Below, piece after piece: positions 32,801 through 45,264 of a stretch of 64,000 nucleotides of DNA. Positions within the stretch are counted from its first letter, which is position 1, and each line of letters begins with the position of its first letter. The position numbers and the translations under genes were made by a program. The notes beneath the pieces are model-generated. The model made no database searches, had not been told where the DNA came from, and was given only the letters and a program-made list of their open reading frames with translations. This DNA comes from Cylicocyclus nassatus (taxonomy: Eukaryota > Nematoda > Chromadorea > Rhabditida > Strongylidae): assembly GCA_958299035.1 (NCBI GenBank), contig CATQJL010000112.1:46458941-46522940 (forward strand), in the 5' to 3' direction.

Positions 32801-35253
32801 TGAGAACGTCGTACTTCACCTGGTCTCCAGTCCAGCCAGAGCTTTCAACTTTTAGCCGATAATTGAGATCGCCAAACCAGAACACGGCGTCGTGATCGTA
32901 TATGGAAAGACCGTCACTGAAGGTAAGCTGGGAAATATCCCTGAAACGACATGGTTGTTGAACACGTTTAAGAGAGAACTCGCGATACAACATAACTAAA
33001 GTCCTGATTCCTTCGCTCCAACTCTCCTGTACCAGCTGCCAGGTGGCAGTTTACAAAACATACCAGGGTATCGTTCAGCCGCAACGATATCGCTGTACCT
33101 CCCTGTGAAACATAATTATGAATGATGAAGTTCCATCAGATTTAGGTTAGCTGATCAAGGTATTTGCAACAAGCTATGGGCTCAAATAGCAAGAAGAAGT
33201 AACGACTACGAAAACATTGTCACGTGGTGGGCGAAACAACAGATAAGAATAGCAAAGAAAAAAAGGGCAATGAGTAAGACTAATGTAACAGCTGAGGAGA
33301 CTACACCTCTCAGAAAGGAGATGTGTAGCATAAATAACTAGCTGGATCTAACCTTGTTCCCAAGTTTATTGACGAGCATGGAGATTCCTGTTGCAATATA
33401 TGCAGCACTGATTTTGGAGACTTTCACAGGGGAATTTCGTGTTTGAAATAACACAATGAATATTCCTATCAGCCTCATGCTGGATATCTAAACGAAACCG
33501 CCGATTGACTAAAAGTAGTAACAACAGAAAGAAAATCAAAGAGTTCAACCTACAACTTTGAAATTTTTTCCTCCGCCAGGTAGTGATCGCATTATGCATT
33601 GCATCCACTCTTCCATTTTTCTCGGATTATCAATAATATAGGTTCCAACAGAAAGATCCATCTCTTGCAAGCTGTAACCAAAAACTGAATGGGAATATGA
33701 AAACTACCGGAGAATCTCTAACCCAACAGCATAAAAGTCAGCAAGGTTTCCATCTGGAAACCATCCGCGCAAAACACCAGGCGGACTCTTCCCATTTACG
33801 TTGAACGTTGTCACACAGATAGAGACGTCGGAAAACGTGCAGTACCTAAAATTTCGATACATCAACCCTTACTCGAGTCGAGTCGAGCAAAGTCTTCATT
33901 GTGATCAGAAAATCTTGCAAAATGCGTTACTGATATTCACGCATATTTGGGATTTTGAGTTGAGTTTTAAGAAGTTGTAAGATGACGAATTATTCTGGCG
34001 ATGACCAGCGTTCATCTCCTTAGTGATGATGCATTCTGTCAAGATGGACATTGTGATTCAAGAATTCTTTGGGATAGCAAAATGAGAGAATTTACTACGA
34101 TGTCCAAATAAGTGTTGTATTACTATTCACAGTTTGCAAAAACGTGCAGTTGGCACAACTTCACTGCTTTATTTTCATGTGCTTGGAACAGCAAATCCTA
34201 CATTCGAATCGTATCGACACTGCTTACATTCTATAACCCTGTGGTGATTTTACCTAACTTTTCGTTGGTATCTTGTAAAAATTTCGATATTTCGGGTATC
34301 AACCATGCATCAAAGTGTATTCTAGTATACGTCAAGTTTAGCAAAACATCAACGCAACCAAGAATCAGTGAAATATGTAGGGAAATCCACCAATCCTCCG
34401 TTCCTCCCAAACGAAATGCATATCTGACGAAGGAAAATATCAGGAAATATTCCGAAAAATTATGCTACGTGCACATGGGCAGTAGGGCTCAATGGGCAGA
34501 CATTATCAAGCTATGGAAATATTAACGGTGTTGAATAACACCGATTTAATCGTTTGTGGTCATGTGCAATGAACTGAAAATTTCGAGGCAGATTGATGAC
34601 ACATGTTGTACAAAGAGCTGAAAACACCATCAAAGTGCGCACTCTTCAAGACTCTAATATGAAAAGAGAGAAGATTATCTCCCTTCACACTTAGAATGAA
34701 TTCTAAATTCTAATTAATTTATGAATTCTAAGAATTTTTTGAATTCTCATTAGCCGATGTTGGCAGCTTAACGGAGAACCCAATGATGAAGCGAACCAAA
34801 CCGTTGATATGGGAACTGATACTATGCAAAGCGCATGCATAGACAGAAATGGCAAACACCTTCACGCAAGAATAATTGCAGATGCCAACGTCACGGACTA
34901 GTTACAGAGTTACATCCGATACCAACAGGTTTGGCCACTGTGTCAGATCTCACGATATACATACATTAACGGTAGATTCGGTCATTAAACAGGTTTTCTC
35001 AGCCATTCACTGCTTTCGCACATGTTTCAGATCAGGAACTGAGATGACATCCAATCATAAGCATCATAGCGTACTACATTAACGCAAGCACCAATCAGAT
35101 ATTCATAACTTTTTACTCAAAAATGAAATTCCACTTATTTCACTGTAGTTAAAGCTCAAACCTTTGCTGCCACCCTCGCATCACTTCGTCCACCATCGGG
35201 TCACGACCAGGCACGTACCCACCACGTCGACCAGCACCTGTGTAGAACGTCAT
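29895..35253 (-). CDS. ocrl-1: OCRL-type inositol polyphosphate 5-phosphatase, about 19 exons, ~671 aa
   Basis: It removes the 5-phosphate from PI(4,5)P2 and related lipids on endosomal membranes (family knowledge). Exons (complement): 35162-35253, 33723-33845, 33554-33671, 33353-33487, 32997-33102, 32820-32940, 32651-32704, 32484-32603, 32279-32437, 32131-32223, 31906-32082, 31720-31853, 31514-31583, 31339-31389, 31146-31272, 30638-30703, 30500-30527, 30086-30186, 29895-30034. The catalytic domain (about 31-343) shows FNVNGKSPP, VNKLGNKGG, CFVNCHLAAG, FWFGDLNYR, PAWCDRILW and SDHKPV. An ASH domain (about 344-477) and a RhoGAP-like domain follow. There is no N-terminal PH domain, unlike vertebrate OCRL. 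The 32997/32940 junction is one base out of frame with the obvious GT-AG pair; an acceptor after TTTCCCAG near 32927 would repair it with a slightly different peptide. The 415-bp gap to the upstream gene suggests co-transcription. Confidence 0.93.
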
Positions 35254-35667
35254 GGTCTAACCAGCGCTGTTGCCCTCTAGTCCTCACCAATGGTGGAAAT
35301 CCCCAAAAACCGGTGTTTGAAACAATTTATCCACATCGATTTACCGAAAAAGTGCATATCATCATTTTCGGTAAGATAGAATAGTTTCAGATTACTGTTA
35401 TTATGGCTATGTCAACTAACAGACCTGCATAACGATTTATCAATTAACAGTGGATTACAAGCTATGCTCATTGCACTACCTAGAGATAACTGAGACCAAT
35501 GCGAGGACGAAAACGAGGTTTCAAAAACATTAACAAGGTTGGAGTTTGAAATAAACTGATTTTGATTAGACAACACATTACAAGACGACAACAACGAAGA
35601 GTTTAACACGACAAAATACATGCAAGACAGCAAAAAGATAAATTGTGTGTCGCAGCAGGATCCTGCT
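35254..35667. other. Gap between hnRNP F/H-like and OCRL-like genes
   Basis: The gap is 414 bp and AT-rich. On the minus strand GGTTAG stands three bases before the OCRL-like ATG, a possible trans-splice acceptor. I tested whether the OCRL first exon could join the last hnRNP exon: the frames do not fit, so the two are separate proteins. Confidence 0.5.
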
Positions 35668-38600
35668 TCAATACCTTCCAAAATCGGGGAACAACTCCAC
35701 GTAGCGTGGCCCTGAATCAATATGTTCAGCAGATGCAGAATTAAATCAACAAATATCGGAATACTCTATAATCTAATTAGACCAGCACTACCGTGATCGC
35801 CAAGTATAACATACCCATATACTGTTTGTCCTTCAGTAAAGCATCATCATAGTCTTTTCGGCTGGAGAACTCGACACGAGCTTCTCCAGAAGGTCGTCCA
35901 CTTGCCTCATGAATTATTTCAACGTGCGCTGGACGGATAGGGTTGAAGAACTGAATGATATCCGTTCAAGCGAGTATACCGACACACTTTCTTGAAAACA
36001 TGAGCTAGCATTCACAAGCCATGATCCATCATCGTGCAACTTTCCACTGAGATAACATCGACAGCAGAATCAACTAGATTCAATGTATGAAACATGGCCT
36101 GTGTCGTTGAAGCCCAACTGAGAACCACGCGCTAGCATCAAAAGCAATTTTAAAATTCCTCATCCATTCTCTTCCTTGTATGTGACCTCCTTCCTTGACA
36201 CACTTTCCAAATGCATAATTTGCCAAATCAAGAACCGAAAGCAACGCAAAGTTGACAAAAGATCCGAACAAAGGTCAAACACTGCCATAGTTGGTCATCA
36301 CACCACTAACCATGCCCACCAATCCTTCCGCCTCAAAGATAAGGTACCCCGAAAACTAGAAAAGTGTCCGAACAATCCATCAGAGCTTTCACAATTTATG
36401 TACGCCGCCTCTGTCAGAGAAACAAGCTTTCGCCTACCAAACCGGACATTTCTTACACCAAAAATTACCCGATGCTTGACCTTTGTTCGAATCTACAGTC
36501 TAGTAGAATTTCCGCTCAACGAACTGCGCTTGCGATGCTAAGATCAAGCAACTCAGTTTGAAATAACCATGCCAGTAACGCAGACATTTTGCGCGAGCAA
36601 GTGGTTAGCATTACAGGCACAGCTATTTGTACACGCGCAAACTTGATCGCCCAATCTCAGCACCGCAAGCACACTATATCGAGCGAAAGATCTGCTAGAC
36701 TGTACAACTTTTCTTTTGTGATTACAGATGACGCACCAACGCTTGTAAGAAGCCCAAACCTTTAAGAAAAGTTAAAACCAAATTAACATAACATGCCAAC
36801 TTACGTCATATATATCCGCTTCGATAGCTCGGAAAGGTACCCCTCTCATTTTGAGTGTGTACCTTTGCCCGGGCCGTTCACGTCCACGAGGTGGGGCGGC
36901 AGCTGACCCTCGGGAATCTTCGCGATCTCGCCAATGTTCACGTACACGTATTGGTCCACCAGCGCCACTGCCTCCGTAACCATATTCCTGCCATGAGTCG
37001 CCATAAGCAGCCGGTCCACCAGGAGCACGATCATCGCGCCAGGAATCCGACGCACCACGACCTATTTCATATGGATCGATTCTTCTAGCAAATAAGTCTT
37101 CAGGTCTTCTGGATCCACGCAGATAAGGATCTTCGGCCTGTGCCGGGCGCCCGTACGGATCGGCTGCACCCACAGATCTTCCGTAAGGATCACCGTGACT
37201 TACTCTGCTATATGGATCCCCAAATGATCCACGTGGTGAAGGAGGACGACGATCTGCTCCAGCCCAACTTGACGAACCGTATCCTGCGTAGGGATCGGCC
37301 ATAGGCGAGCCTGCGAAACCTGCACGAGTGTCATCCCAAGGTGCAACTGCCGCCGGACGATCACCACCTCCTGGACGACCGAAAGCCCCGAAGCCACCAC
37401 CATAAGAGTCTTCGAATCCTCCACGAGCCATACCACCAAAACCGCCTCCCCCGGCAACACCGCGTGGTACACGCAGGCGGAATTCATCACAGAATTGTAC
37501 CATCTCGCCGTACGAAGCCGCAAACACTTCGATGTATCTGAAAGCCATATTTAACCTCTACTACCATTTTTAGAGTTTGTCCTCAATCATAGGATAGGTC
37601 CCCCCTCAATAAACGATCAAAAGGAGATTTCATGGAAATCTGCTGGAAGAAACTGTTTGTTTTGAGTGCAAGCCAGTGGATAAGCCAATCCCGTATTCCC
37701 CATTTGGAACCTACCAACTGCTTCCCTGATTGGAGAACACTTTTCCACAGATTAGCAAGCCAACTGATTTAAAATGTGTTTACTGGCCTTTACCTAACAT
37801 CACGACTGTGTATCCCTTTCCCAAAACATTTTATATCACCTTTTCACCCGCCCCCCCCCCCCTCCTACTACTACTACTATGAACAAAGATGGAGTTCTAA
37901 CTCGAATTCGATCCCTTCCATTACAAGAATTTTGTCTCTACCGCTCCACAGCCAATGTTTGACAAAGCCTCTAAAGTTTGTTTATAAGAATACATATTAA
38001 CCGCGACCCGCCAAGCCTACGTCTCCCCCTATGACACAACATACAGTCGCGCAAATCTAGCCATTGTTAGAAGCAAGCTCGCTGGAGGTTAGAAAGCAAG
38101 AGAAGCACATTGATTCTGCTCGTACCGGTGTTGCATGTTCTTCATGTGCCGCATGAGCGCTCTGTCTGCAGTATCCTGGTCAACAAAGACCACGTATGCT
38201 TCACCATTGGTCTTAGCTGCTGTGCGATCATCAGGAAGAAGAATACCTTCCTGAAACAGACAAAACTGAGGAAATGCAAACCAACGAAGCTCTAAAAGTT
38301 CAGCTGAAAACCCATGAGAAATGGCCACGTACGAACCGTTACGATATTGAGCGGTGCGAAGAAATCATAGATATCCCTTTCGCGTGCGCCGTAAGGAAGT
38401 CCACGCAGTCGAACAACTCCTTCGCCGTATGGTGCAGGCATCATCATGTTCATTCGAGAAGGACGTCCGTAGTCAAAGTCGCGATCACGACGATCGCGGA
38501 AGCTGCTTCTGAATTAAAAGCATGGATAAGCAGTCTTGTATACCTATCATGACTGGATTGAGATTGTCATTTACCTGTCACGGTCGCGACCGCCTCCACG

Positions 38601-41600
38601 ACCGCCACCACCGCCACTGGAGCTGTCTTGATCTGCTGGCATGACTTCGATGTACCTATAATAATTAAGTGCTGTTTGAGGAAACTTCTCAGACACTTTT
38701 TCCGACGGCCCGCGCGCTTTCATGAGCCTACCGTGCGAGCGGCGCGCCTAGATTTGTGGGCGTGGCCTCGTTTCCGACGGGCGGCGCGCCATCGAAGCCT
38801 GCCGTGCGAGCGGCGCGCCTTGCCTTCGACGGGCGGCGCGCCATCTTGAGTGACCGGGCGAGCGGCGCGCCATCAACAAATATGTAAGAGCAACGAACAT
38901 GTAACTTAACAAGACGCGTAAGCATCATTTTGAATTCGTTGTTAGCCGTAGGAGGTTGCATTTTTTTATCGCATCGTTGGTTGCTTGTCCGTTTTGCCGG
39001 CTAATCGTCTCCATTCTCTGTAAGTTTTTTCTGGTTCACATGTGTACAGCCATTGTCATCCATGTGCTCCCTATTCCGTAGCATCTGAGCGTCTGTATTG
39101 CGTCCGCTATTCGGCTATCCGGGCCCCAAAATTTTTTTGTCATGGATTTTGCTCAAACTTGGCCTAGAGGAGTTATCTGAGGCGCTGATCACGAATATCA
39201 CCTTTTCACAGCAGGAAAACGCCTCCATGCACGGTTACGATTGGTATACGATAGGGGGCCAACATCATAGATTTGCCCGAAACTTGGCCCAGAGGGGTTA
39301 TTCGGCCCGCTGATGCCGAATATCACATTGGTTTTGAACCGCAGCGTCATTTTCTCGGATTACGGTAGCTACACGATAACGGATGTAAAACGTAGTTCTG
39401 CTTGAAACGGGTGTACGGCGATTCGGACGATCTGAAGCTTTGCACACACGACCACCGCCGTGCGCTACACACCCTGCTGCGGCTTTTGCCTAAGCAAAGC
39501 ACGGGAAAAGATACATTTGCCAATTTGTGTTTTCGGCCCCTACCGTAACTATGCAGGAAGACGTTTTCGTACAGAGTGGTTTTTTGGTGCCATCACCAGA
39601 GTTGTTTGCTATGCTTTTTCCTGATATTACAATATTTTGAAGTATCGGGCCGCGGTCAGTCTCAAGCGTAAATCTGGAGGAACACAAACGTATGCGAAGC
39701 CTAGACCTGTTTTTCCACCATGTCTCACTGGGTATGTTTGTTATCTGGTTTTATTAGCTCTAGTAGTTTCGTTTTCAGTAGAGAGAATCCTTTTGTGGAA
39801 AATATTGTCGAAGACGAAGGGGCACCCTCAGATATTCAGATGGAATTAGAAGTTCCACAAGGTTCATAGCTTTTGCTTTTTTCCTTTCTGTTATGTTTCC
39901 TAGATTTTGTTTTTCAGGTAACGTGTACGAAAGACGCGAGTTTCACGTTGAAACTCCCCTACGAGGAGTTCAGCCTCTTCCGTTGCCTAGATTACTTCAT
40001 GAATGCGTTGAGAACGGAATCTTGCACATTGACAGGGCAGCCCGTTTAATTTTATCGAAGATGCATCGCCAGGAGTTTAACGAAGCGGTCTATTACGTAA
40101 GTACGAGTACATTGTTTTTGATAAAAACATACAAATTCTTTCTAGGAGTTTATCAGATCCGATATCTATTACGCGCTAAAGTCACTTACGGCAGCTTGAA
40201 TTGCATGGTAGGATCGGACATCCACTCGCTATGGCATATTGCTAATCGCATGACAGTACGGCTGCACATTCTGGGATGTCATATATGCTTTGACTTGCTC
40301 AACCTGATTTAGGACTGATTCAATTCAATTCATCCTGATTCAATCTGATTTTTTCTTTTTGTGTTTTCTTTACAAGTATTGTTCAATGTCTTCTCTTTAG
40401 TGTTTCATCTTTCGTAATATAATGGTACCTTGCTTCAAACTTTCATCAAGATCTCCATGTTCACTGCCTCAGTGTCATGATTCTGACAGGATTCCGGTTT
40501 TTTTTTGCTTAATCAGTCATTCTTACCGGTGTCTATCAGTGCTTTCTCAGTATCAGCATGACTGTTATGCTTTACGTGTATTCGGTAGGGGCTTAGCGTA
40601 AAAGGTATTGATGATTTTATAGTTGTTGCCTGTTGTGTTCTGCTTTTGATTCTGTATTATGTCTTTCTGTAAGTCTTTGGATAATAAATCTGCCATAATC
40701 ATACCTGTACACATGTTTGGCAATAAATCTGAGGGTATGAGGTCGTATTTCAATGACAAAATATGAAGTTTATCAAAGGATTGCTATCTGTATCACAACA
40801 GGGTCCTACAACGCTTTCGAAGGAGCGGGCGAGCGGCGCGCCTTCAGCGAGCGAGCCGCGTACCTTCATTCCACGGGCGGCGGGAGGCATGAGCGCTCGC
40901 ACGCTCAAGGCGCGCGGGCCGTCGGAAAAAGTGTCTGAGTTGTGAAGTCCAGGGCTTATCACTCAGGATTCTCACGTGGATAGTAATCAAGGGGCCCTAA
41001 CTAAGCCGCTATCCGACCGGCAGCTCAAGTAGCGCACTAACGGCTGAGATATTCGCCTCGAAACTGGACTCCGGGATCATATTTCGCATGGAATGGCGCA
41101 ACCCATGGGTTCTCGCGCGGAATTGATGGTTTGCGCCATGAATCCATGTGAAATACGATCCCGGGGTCCAGTTTCGAATATCTCAGCCGTTAGAGTACTA
41201 CCTGAGCTGCGCTTGGGCAGTGGCTAGTTAGGCCCCCAAGATTACTATCCACGTGAGAGCCCCATACGTCCAGATTTGCCTGGACGCTGCCTTTAACACA
41301 AAGCCCACATATTCAGATTTTTATGGACACTGCTTATAGATAATGGTCTGGCTAAAAACTGTTGTTCAAACTAAAAACGCGGGCAGCCTAGTACCAAAAG
41401 CTCACGTCATTTTGCACAAAACTGGATCAGATCTGACCTTAGAAAACCTCGTCTTCAAGCTACTAAGTATACTAGGGCAATGACTCTAATCAAAAAAGTA
41501 TCACCGACCGATGTCCCATGTGTTCCCTGTCCTTCTTTAGCGCCCTTTTGTAGTCATCCTCGTTGCTGTAGTGTACAAATGCGTCACCAGCAGCTTTACC

Positions 41601-41769
41601 ATCGCGCATGATGATGTTCACCTTGCTTATTCCGCTATCTACAAACGCATCTTAGTCTCAGTTACTGTAATGCCACAATAGATAACCTACCGCCCAAAAA
41701 CTTGCGAAGACTACTTTCATCGCAGGAATAAGGAAGACCTCTGCATTTGATGACAAGGTCCTTCACCAT
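35668..41769 (-). CDS. hrpf-1: hnRNP F/H-like RNA-binding protein with three quasi-RRMs, 8 exons, 499 aa
   Basis: Exons (complement): 41691-41769, 41509-41638, 38575-38655, 38337-38508, 38126-38250, 36805-37537, 35815-35950, 35668-35711; the total of 1500 nt is in frame. qRRM1 (about 5-75) has VIKCRGLPYS and GHRYIEV; qRRM2 (about 125-200) has VVRLRGLPYGA and QHRYIEVF; qRRM3 (about 428-497) has TLKMRGVPFRA and PRYVELF. The linker between qRRM2 and qRRM3, one 733-nt exon, is rich in Gly, Arg, Asp, Pro and Tyr (repeated DPYGR and DPY motifs), a low-complexity region. The family binds G-tracts and controls splicing in the nucleus. The start was chosen because TTTTAG lies three bases upstream of the ATG, like a trans-splice site. 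Intron 2 (2.85 kb) contains two transposons. The exon-4 donor could be 38337 or, six bases earlier in the mRNA, 38343. The symbol is assigned by family; sym-2 is an alternative. Confidence 0.92.
38688..40939. mobile_element. 2.25-kb DNA transposon with 30-bp perfect inverted repeats
   Basis: The ends start CTCAGACACTTTTTCCGACG and are identical inverted for 30 bp. Inside each end are repeats around GAGCGGCGCGCC: five GGCGCGCC sites in 38738-38872 and at least one at 40832-40839. The interior (39.0-40.3 kb) has scattered frames, the longest at 39893-40312, but none resembles a transposase I know. No target duplication is clear. It lies in intron 2 of the hnRNP F/H-like gene. Confidence 0.75.
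40966..41262. mobile_element. Palindromic MITE in the same hnRNP intron
   Basis: Arms carry TCACGTGGATAGTAATC, GGGGCCCTAACTA, GATATTCGCCTCGAAACTGG-like and GGATCATATTTCGCATGG-like blocks and their inverses around a short centre near 41110. It is adjacent to a solo end at 41274-41298 that reads, inverted, TTAAAGGCAGCGTCCAGGC, from the TTAA family. Confidence 0.78.
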
Positions 41770-43130
<1,361 letters not shown>

Positions 43131-43239
43131 ACTGATCCGTCTGATCTGTTTCATGTTTGTACAACAATTCTGTGTTATGATCTTTGTTCTTGTATACTGT
43201 TCTCACAAGTGTCCGGTATCTCATTTTCAGTTTTCACTA

Positions 43240-43245
43240 ATAAAC
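43240..43245 (+). terminator. Polyadenylation signal AATAAA after H4
   Basis: A canonical hexamer 110 bp after the H4 stop, in an AT-rich stretch (TCACTAATAAACTATTTTTT). Confidence 0.6.
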
Positions 43246-44031
43246 TATTTTTTGAGCAAGTCTTCTGAGTCAGCAATCCTAAAATAGACCAAAGTCAGCA
43301 CACGAATTCTGTGAGAGATAGGTCGCTCAGGGCTGCTTGCATTGGGCGCGAGCGATCGATATGTGCGCCGTTCTCGACAGTCCGTTGCAAACTAATCTAC
43401 ATTTATGTTAGGAGAAGACTGCTGAGTTTTTTGGTTGTTAGGTGCTATATAATGGAAATTAAAAATTGCTCCATTTAGGAGTTTGGAGATAGGCTTTCTT
43501 AGTGCTTTTGTGGATTTAGAGCAAAGGGAAAGAACTATTCGAAGTAAGAGTTTTCACCCTTTTCTCTCCATTAAAATAGAAAAGCGCGAAATTTTGAACT
43601 TCACTGCATTCATCCTTTGTTGGCTCTTTCATGATATTTTGAGTCGAGGAATCGAAAATAGTACGCACCACACTTGAACTTTGAGTTTCAATTTTGCATC
43701 CTTAGTTTCAATTTTGCATCCTTTGCAGCGTTCATAAAGCTGAGTAAGTCGCCTTTGAGTATGTAGTACGTGAAAGGGCACTGAAAAGGTTGCAAAGGAA
43801 CTAAAACTTGTCATTTGTCGTATAGTACATGAGTGAATGAGATCGATCATTGTTCGACGTAAACATAGATCATAAGTTTCTCCTATACTTTCAAATGTGG
43901 ATCACGCATAAAACCAAGTATTATTTATTACAGAACAATTCACATATTTACGATTTATTCTACATAATTATGAAACAAATCTCGAATGATATACACAAGG
44001 ATAATCACATAAATACATGAGGTAGTAACAA

Positions 44032-44315
44032 GTACAGTCGCTTCATTTCATATGATCATGTGTGTCATTGCACACACAGTTCACCTTTGGCGTCCCCATC
44101 CTGGATTCGTGGGAGAATCAAGCCTTCAGGTAAGTGTTTCCAAGGTGCTCTTTGCATTTTCTTTCCTTTTTAGTTACTAGTCACCTCAAATTGATGTAAT
44201 CGATAATAATGGGTAAGTCTCTTGCGTTTTTGCGATTGCAAATCCAGGATGAGGACGCCAAAGTGGACTGTGTGTGCAATGGCACACATGATCATATGAA
44301 ATGAAGCGACTGTAC
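44032..44315. mobile_element. Tc1-like MITE (284 bp) directly 3' of H2B
   Basis: Arms of about 76 bp begin TACAGTCGCTTCATTTCATA and are inverted copies with few changes. TA lies at both ends. It starts 21 bp after the H2B stop codon, so it forms most of the H2B 3' UTR or interrupts it. A worn relative is at 351-545. Confidence 0.88.
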
Positions 44316-44336
44316 ATGAGAAAACAGGTAAAAAGA

Positions 44337-44705
44337 TCACTTGGTTGAGGTATACTTGGTAACAGCCTTGGTACCTTCGGATACAGCATGCTTGGCAAGT
44401 TCTCCGGGCAGAATCAGACGAACAGCGGTTTGAATTTCACGTGATGAGATGGTAGATCTTTTGTTGTATTGTGCCAGACGTGAAGCTTCGATAGCAATCC
44501 GCTCGAATACATCGTTGACGAACGAGTTCATGATAGACATGGCCTTCGAGGAGACGCCAGTATCGGGGTGAACTTGCTTCAGAACGCGGTAGATGTAGAC
44601 AGAATAGCTTTCCTTTCTTCCCTTTCGCTTCTTCTTGTCTCCAGTGCGGCTCTTCTGGGCTTTGGCGGCTTTCTTGGCTCCTTTAGCTGACGGTTTTGGA
44701 GGCAT
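44337..44705 (-). CDS. Histone H2B, 122 aa
   Basis: Core histone with a basic N-terminal tail ([18 protein letters not shown]), the fold from [19 protein letters not shown], and the usual C-terminus AVTKYTSTK. It has no intron. It is transcribed divergently from H2A across 175 bp. No stem-loop follows the stop; instead a MITE begins 21 bp away. The nearest AATAAA on this strand is near 43925, beyond the MITE. Confidence 0.98.
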   Translation of the reverse strand: MPPKPSAKGAKKAAKAQKSRTGDKKKRKGRKESYSVYIYRVLKQVHPDTGVSSKAMSIMNSFVNDVFERIAIEASRLAQYNKRSTISSREIQTAVRLILPGELAKHAVSEGTKAVTKYTSTK

Positions 44706-44880
44706 TGTGACGAGGTAGTGGAGATGTTGTGCAAGTGCTTAGCGCGAATATAACAAGCGCGGGCTACGCCATGTGCCCCACCTCCTCGCATGTGGGCGGG
44801 GCCTGTGGCCAGCGTGCGGTATATATAGCACTGCGCGCTCTCAGTAGTCATCGTCTCGTTTGTCTATTCACAAATCTACA
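44706..44880. promoter_or_regulatory. Shared divergent promoter of H2A and H2B
   Basis: TATATATA at 44820-44827 serves H2A, 54 bp before its ATG. A TTATATT on the minus strand (44747-44753) lies 42 bp before the H2B ATG. Between them is GTGGGCGGGGCC (44792-44803), a GC box. The arrangement is the common head-to-head histone pair. Confidence 0.75.
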
Positions 44881-45264
44881 ATGTCTGGCCGTGGTAAAGG
44901 AGGCAAAGCTAAGACTGGAGGAAAGGCCAAGTCCCGTTCGTCTCGTGCTGGTCTACAATTTCCCGTTGGCCGTCTTCACCGTATGCTCCGCAAGGGAAAC
45001 TACGCTACTCGAATCGGTGGAGGTGCTCCTGTCTATTTGGCTGCTGTACTCGAATATCTGGCTGCTGAAGTGCTTGAATTGGCTGGAAATGCTGCAAGAG
45101 ACAACAAGAAGACTCGAATCAACCCACGACATCTCCAGTTGGCTGTAAGAAATGACGAAGAACTGAACAAACTACTGTCTGGTGTAACCATCGCGCAAGG
45201 AGGAGTACTGCCGAATATTCAAGCTGTGCTGCTCCCGAAGAAGAGTGCTGGTGAAAAAGAGTGA
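44881..45264 (+). CDS. Histone H2A, 127 aa
   Basis: Core histone starting [20 protein letters not shown], with the acidic-patch region [19 protein letters not shown] and [20 protein letters not shown] before the tail PKKSAGEKE. It is a canonical H2A and lacks the SQ(E/D) motif of H2AX and the features of H2A.Z. The open frame extends 7 codons upstream, but the ATG at 44881 gives the conserved start. No histone stem-loop is visible in the following 100 bp. Confidence 0.98.
   Translation: MSGRGKGGKAKTGGKAKSRSSRAGLQFPVGRLHRMLRKGNYATRIGGGAPVYLAAVLEYLAAEVLELAGNAARDNKKTRINPRHLQLAVRNDEELNKLLSGVTIAQGGVLPNIQAVLLPKKSAGEKE

Noticed and set aside
35162..35253. Last exon of the hnRNP F/H-like gene
   Set aside because: The phase does not join to 35668-35711 but joins exactly to the first phosphatase exon at 33845, so it belongs to the OCRL-like gene.
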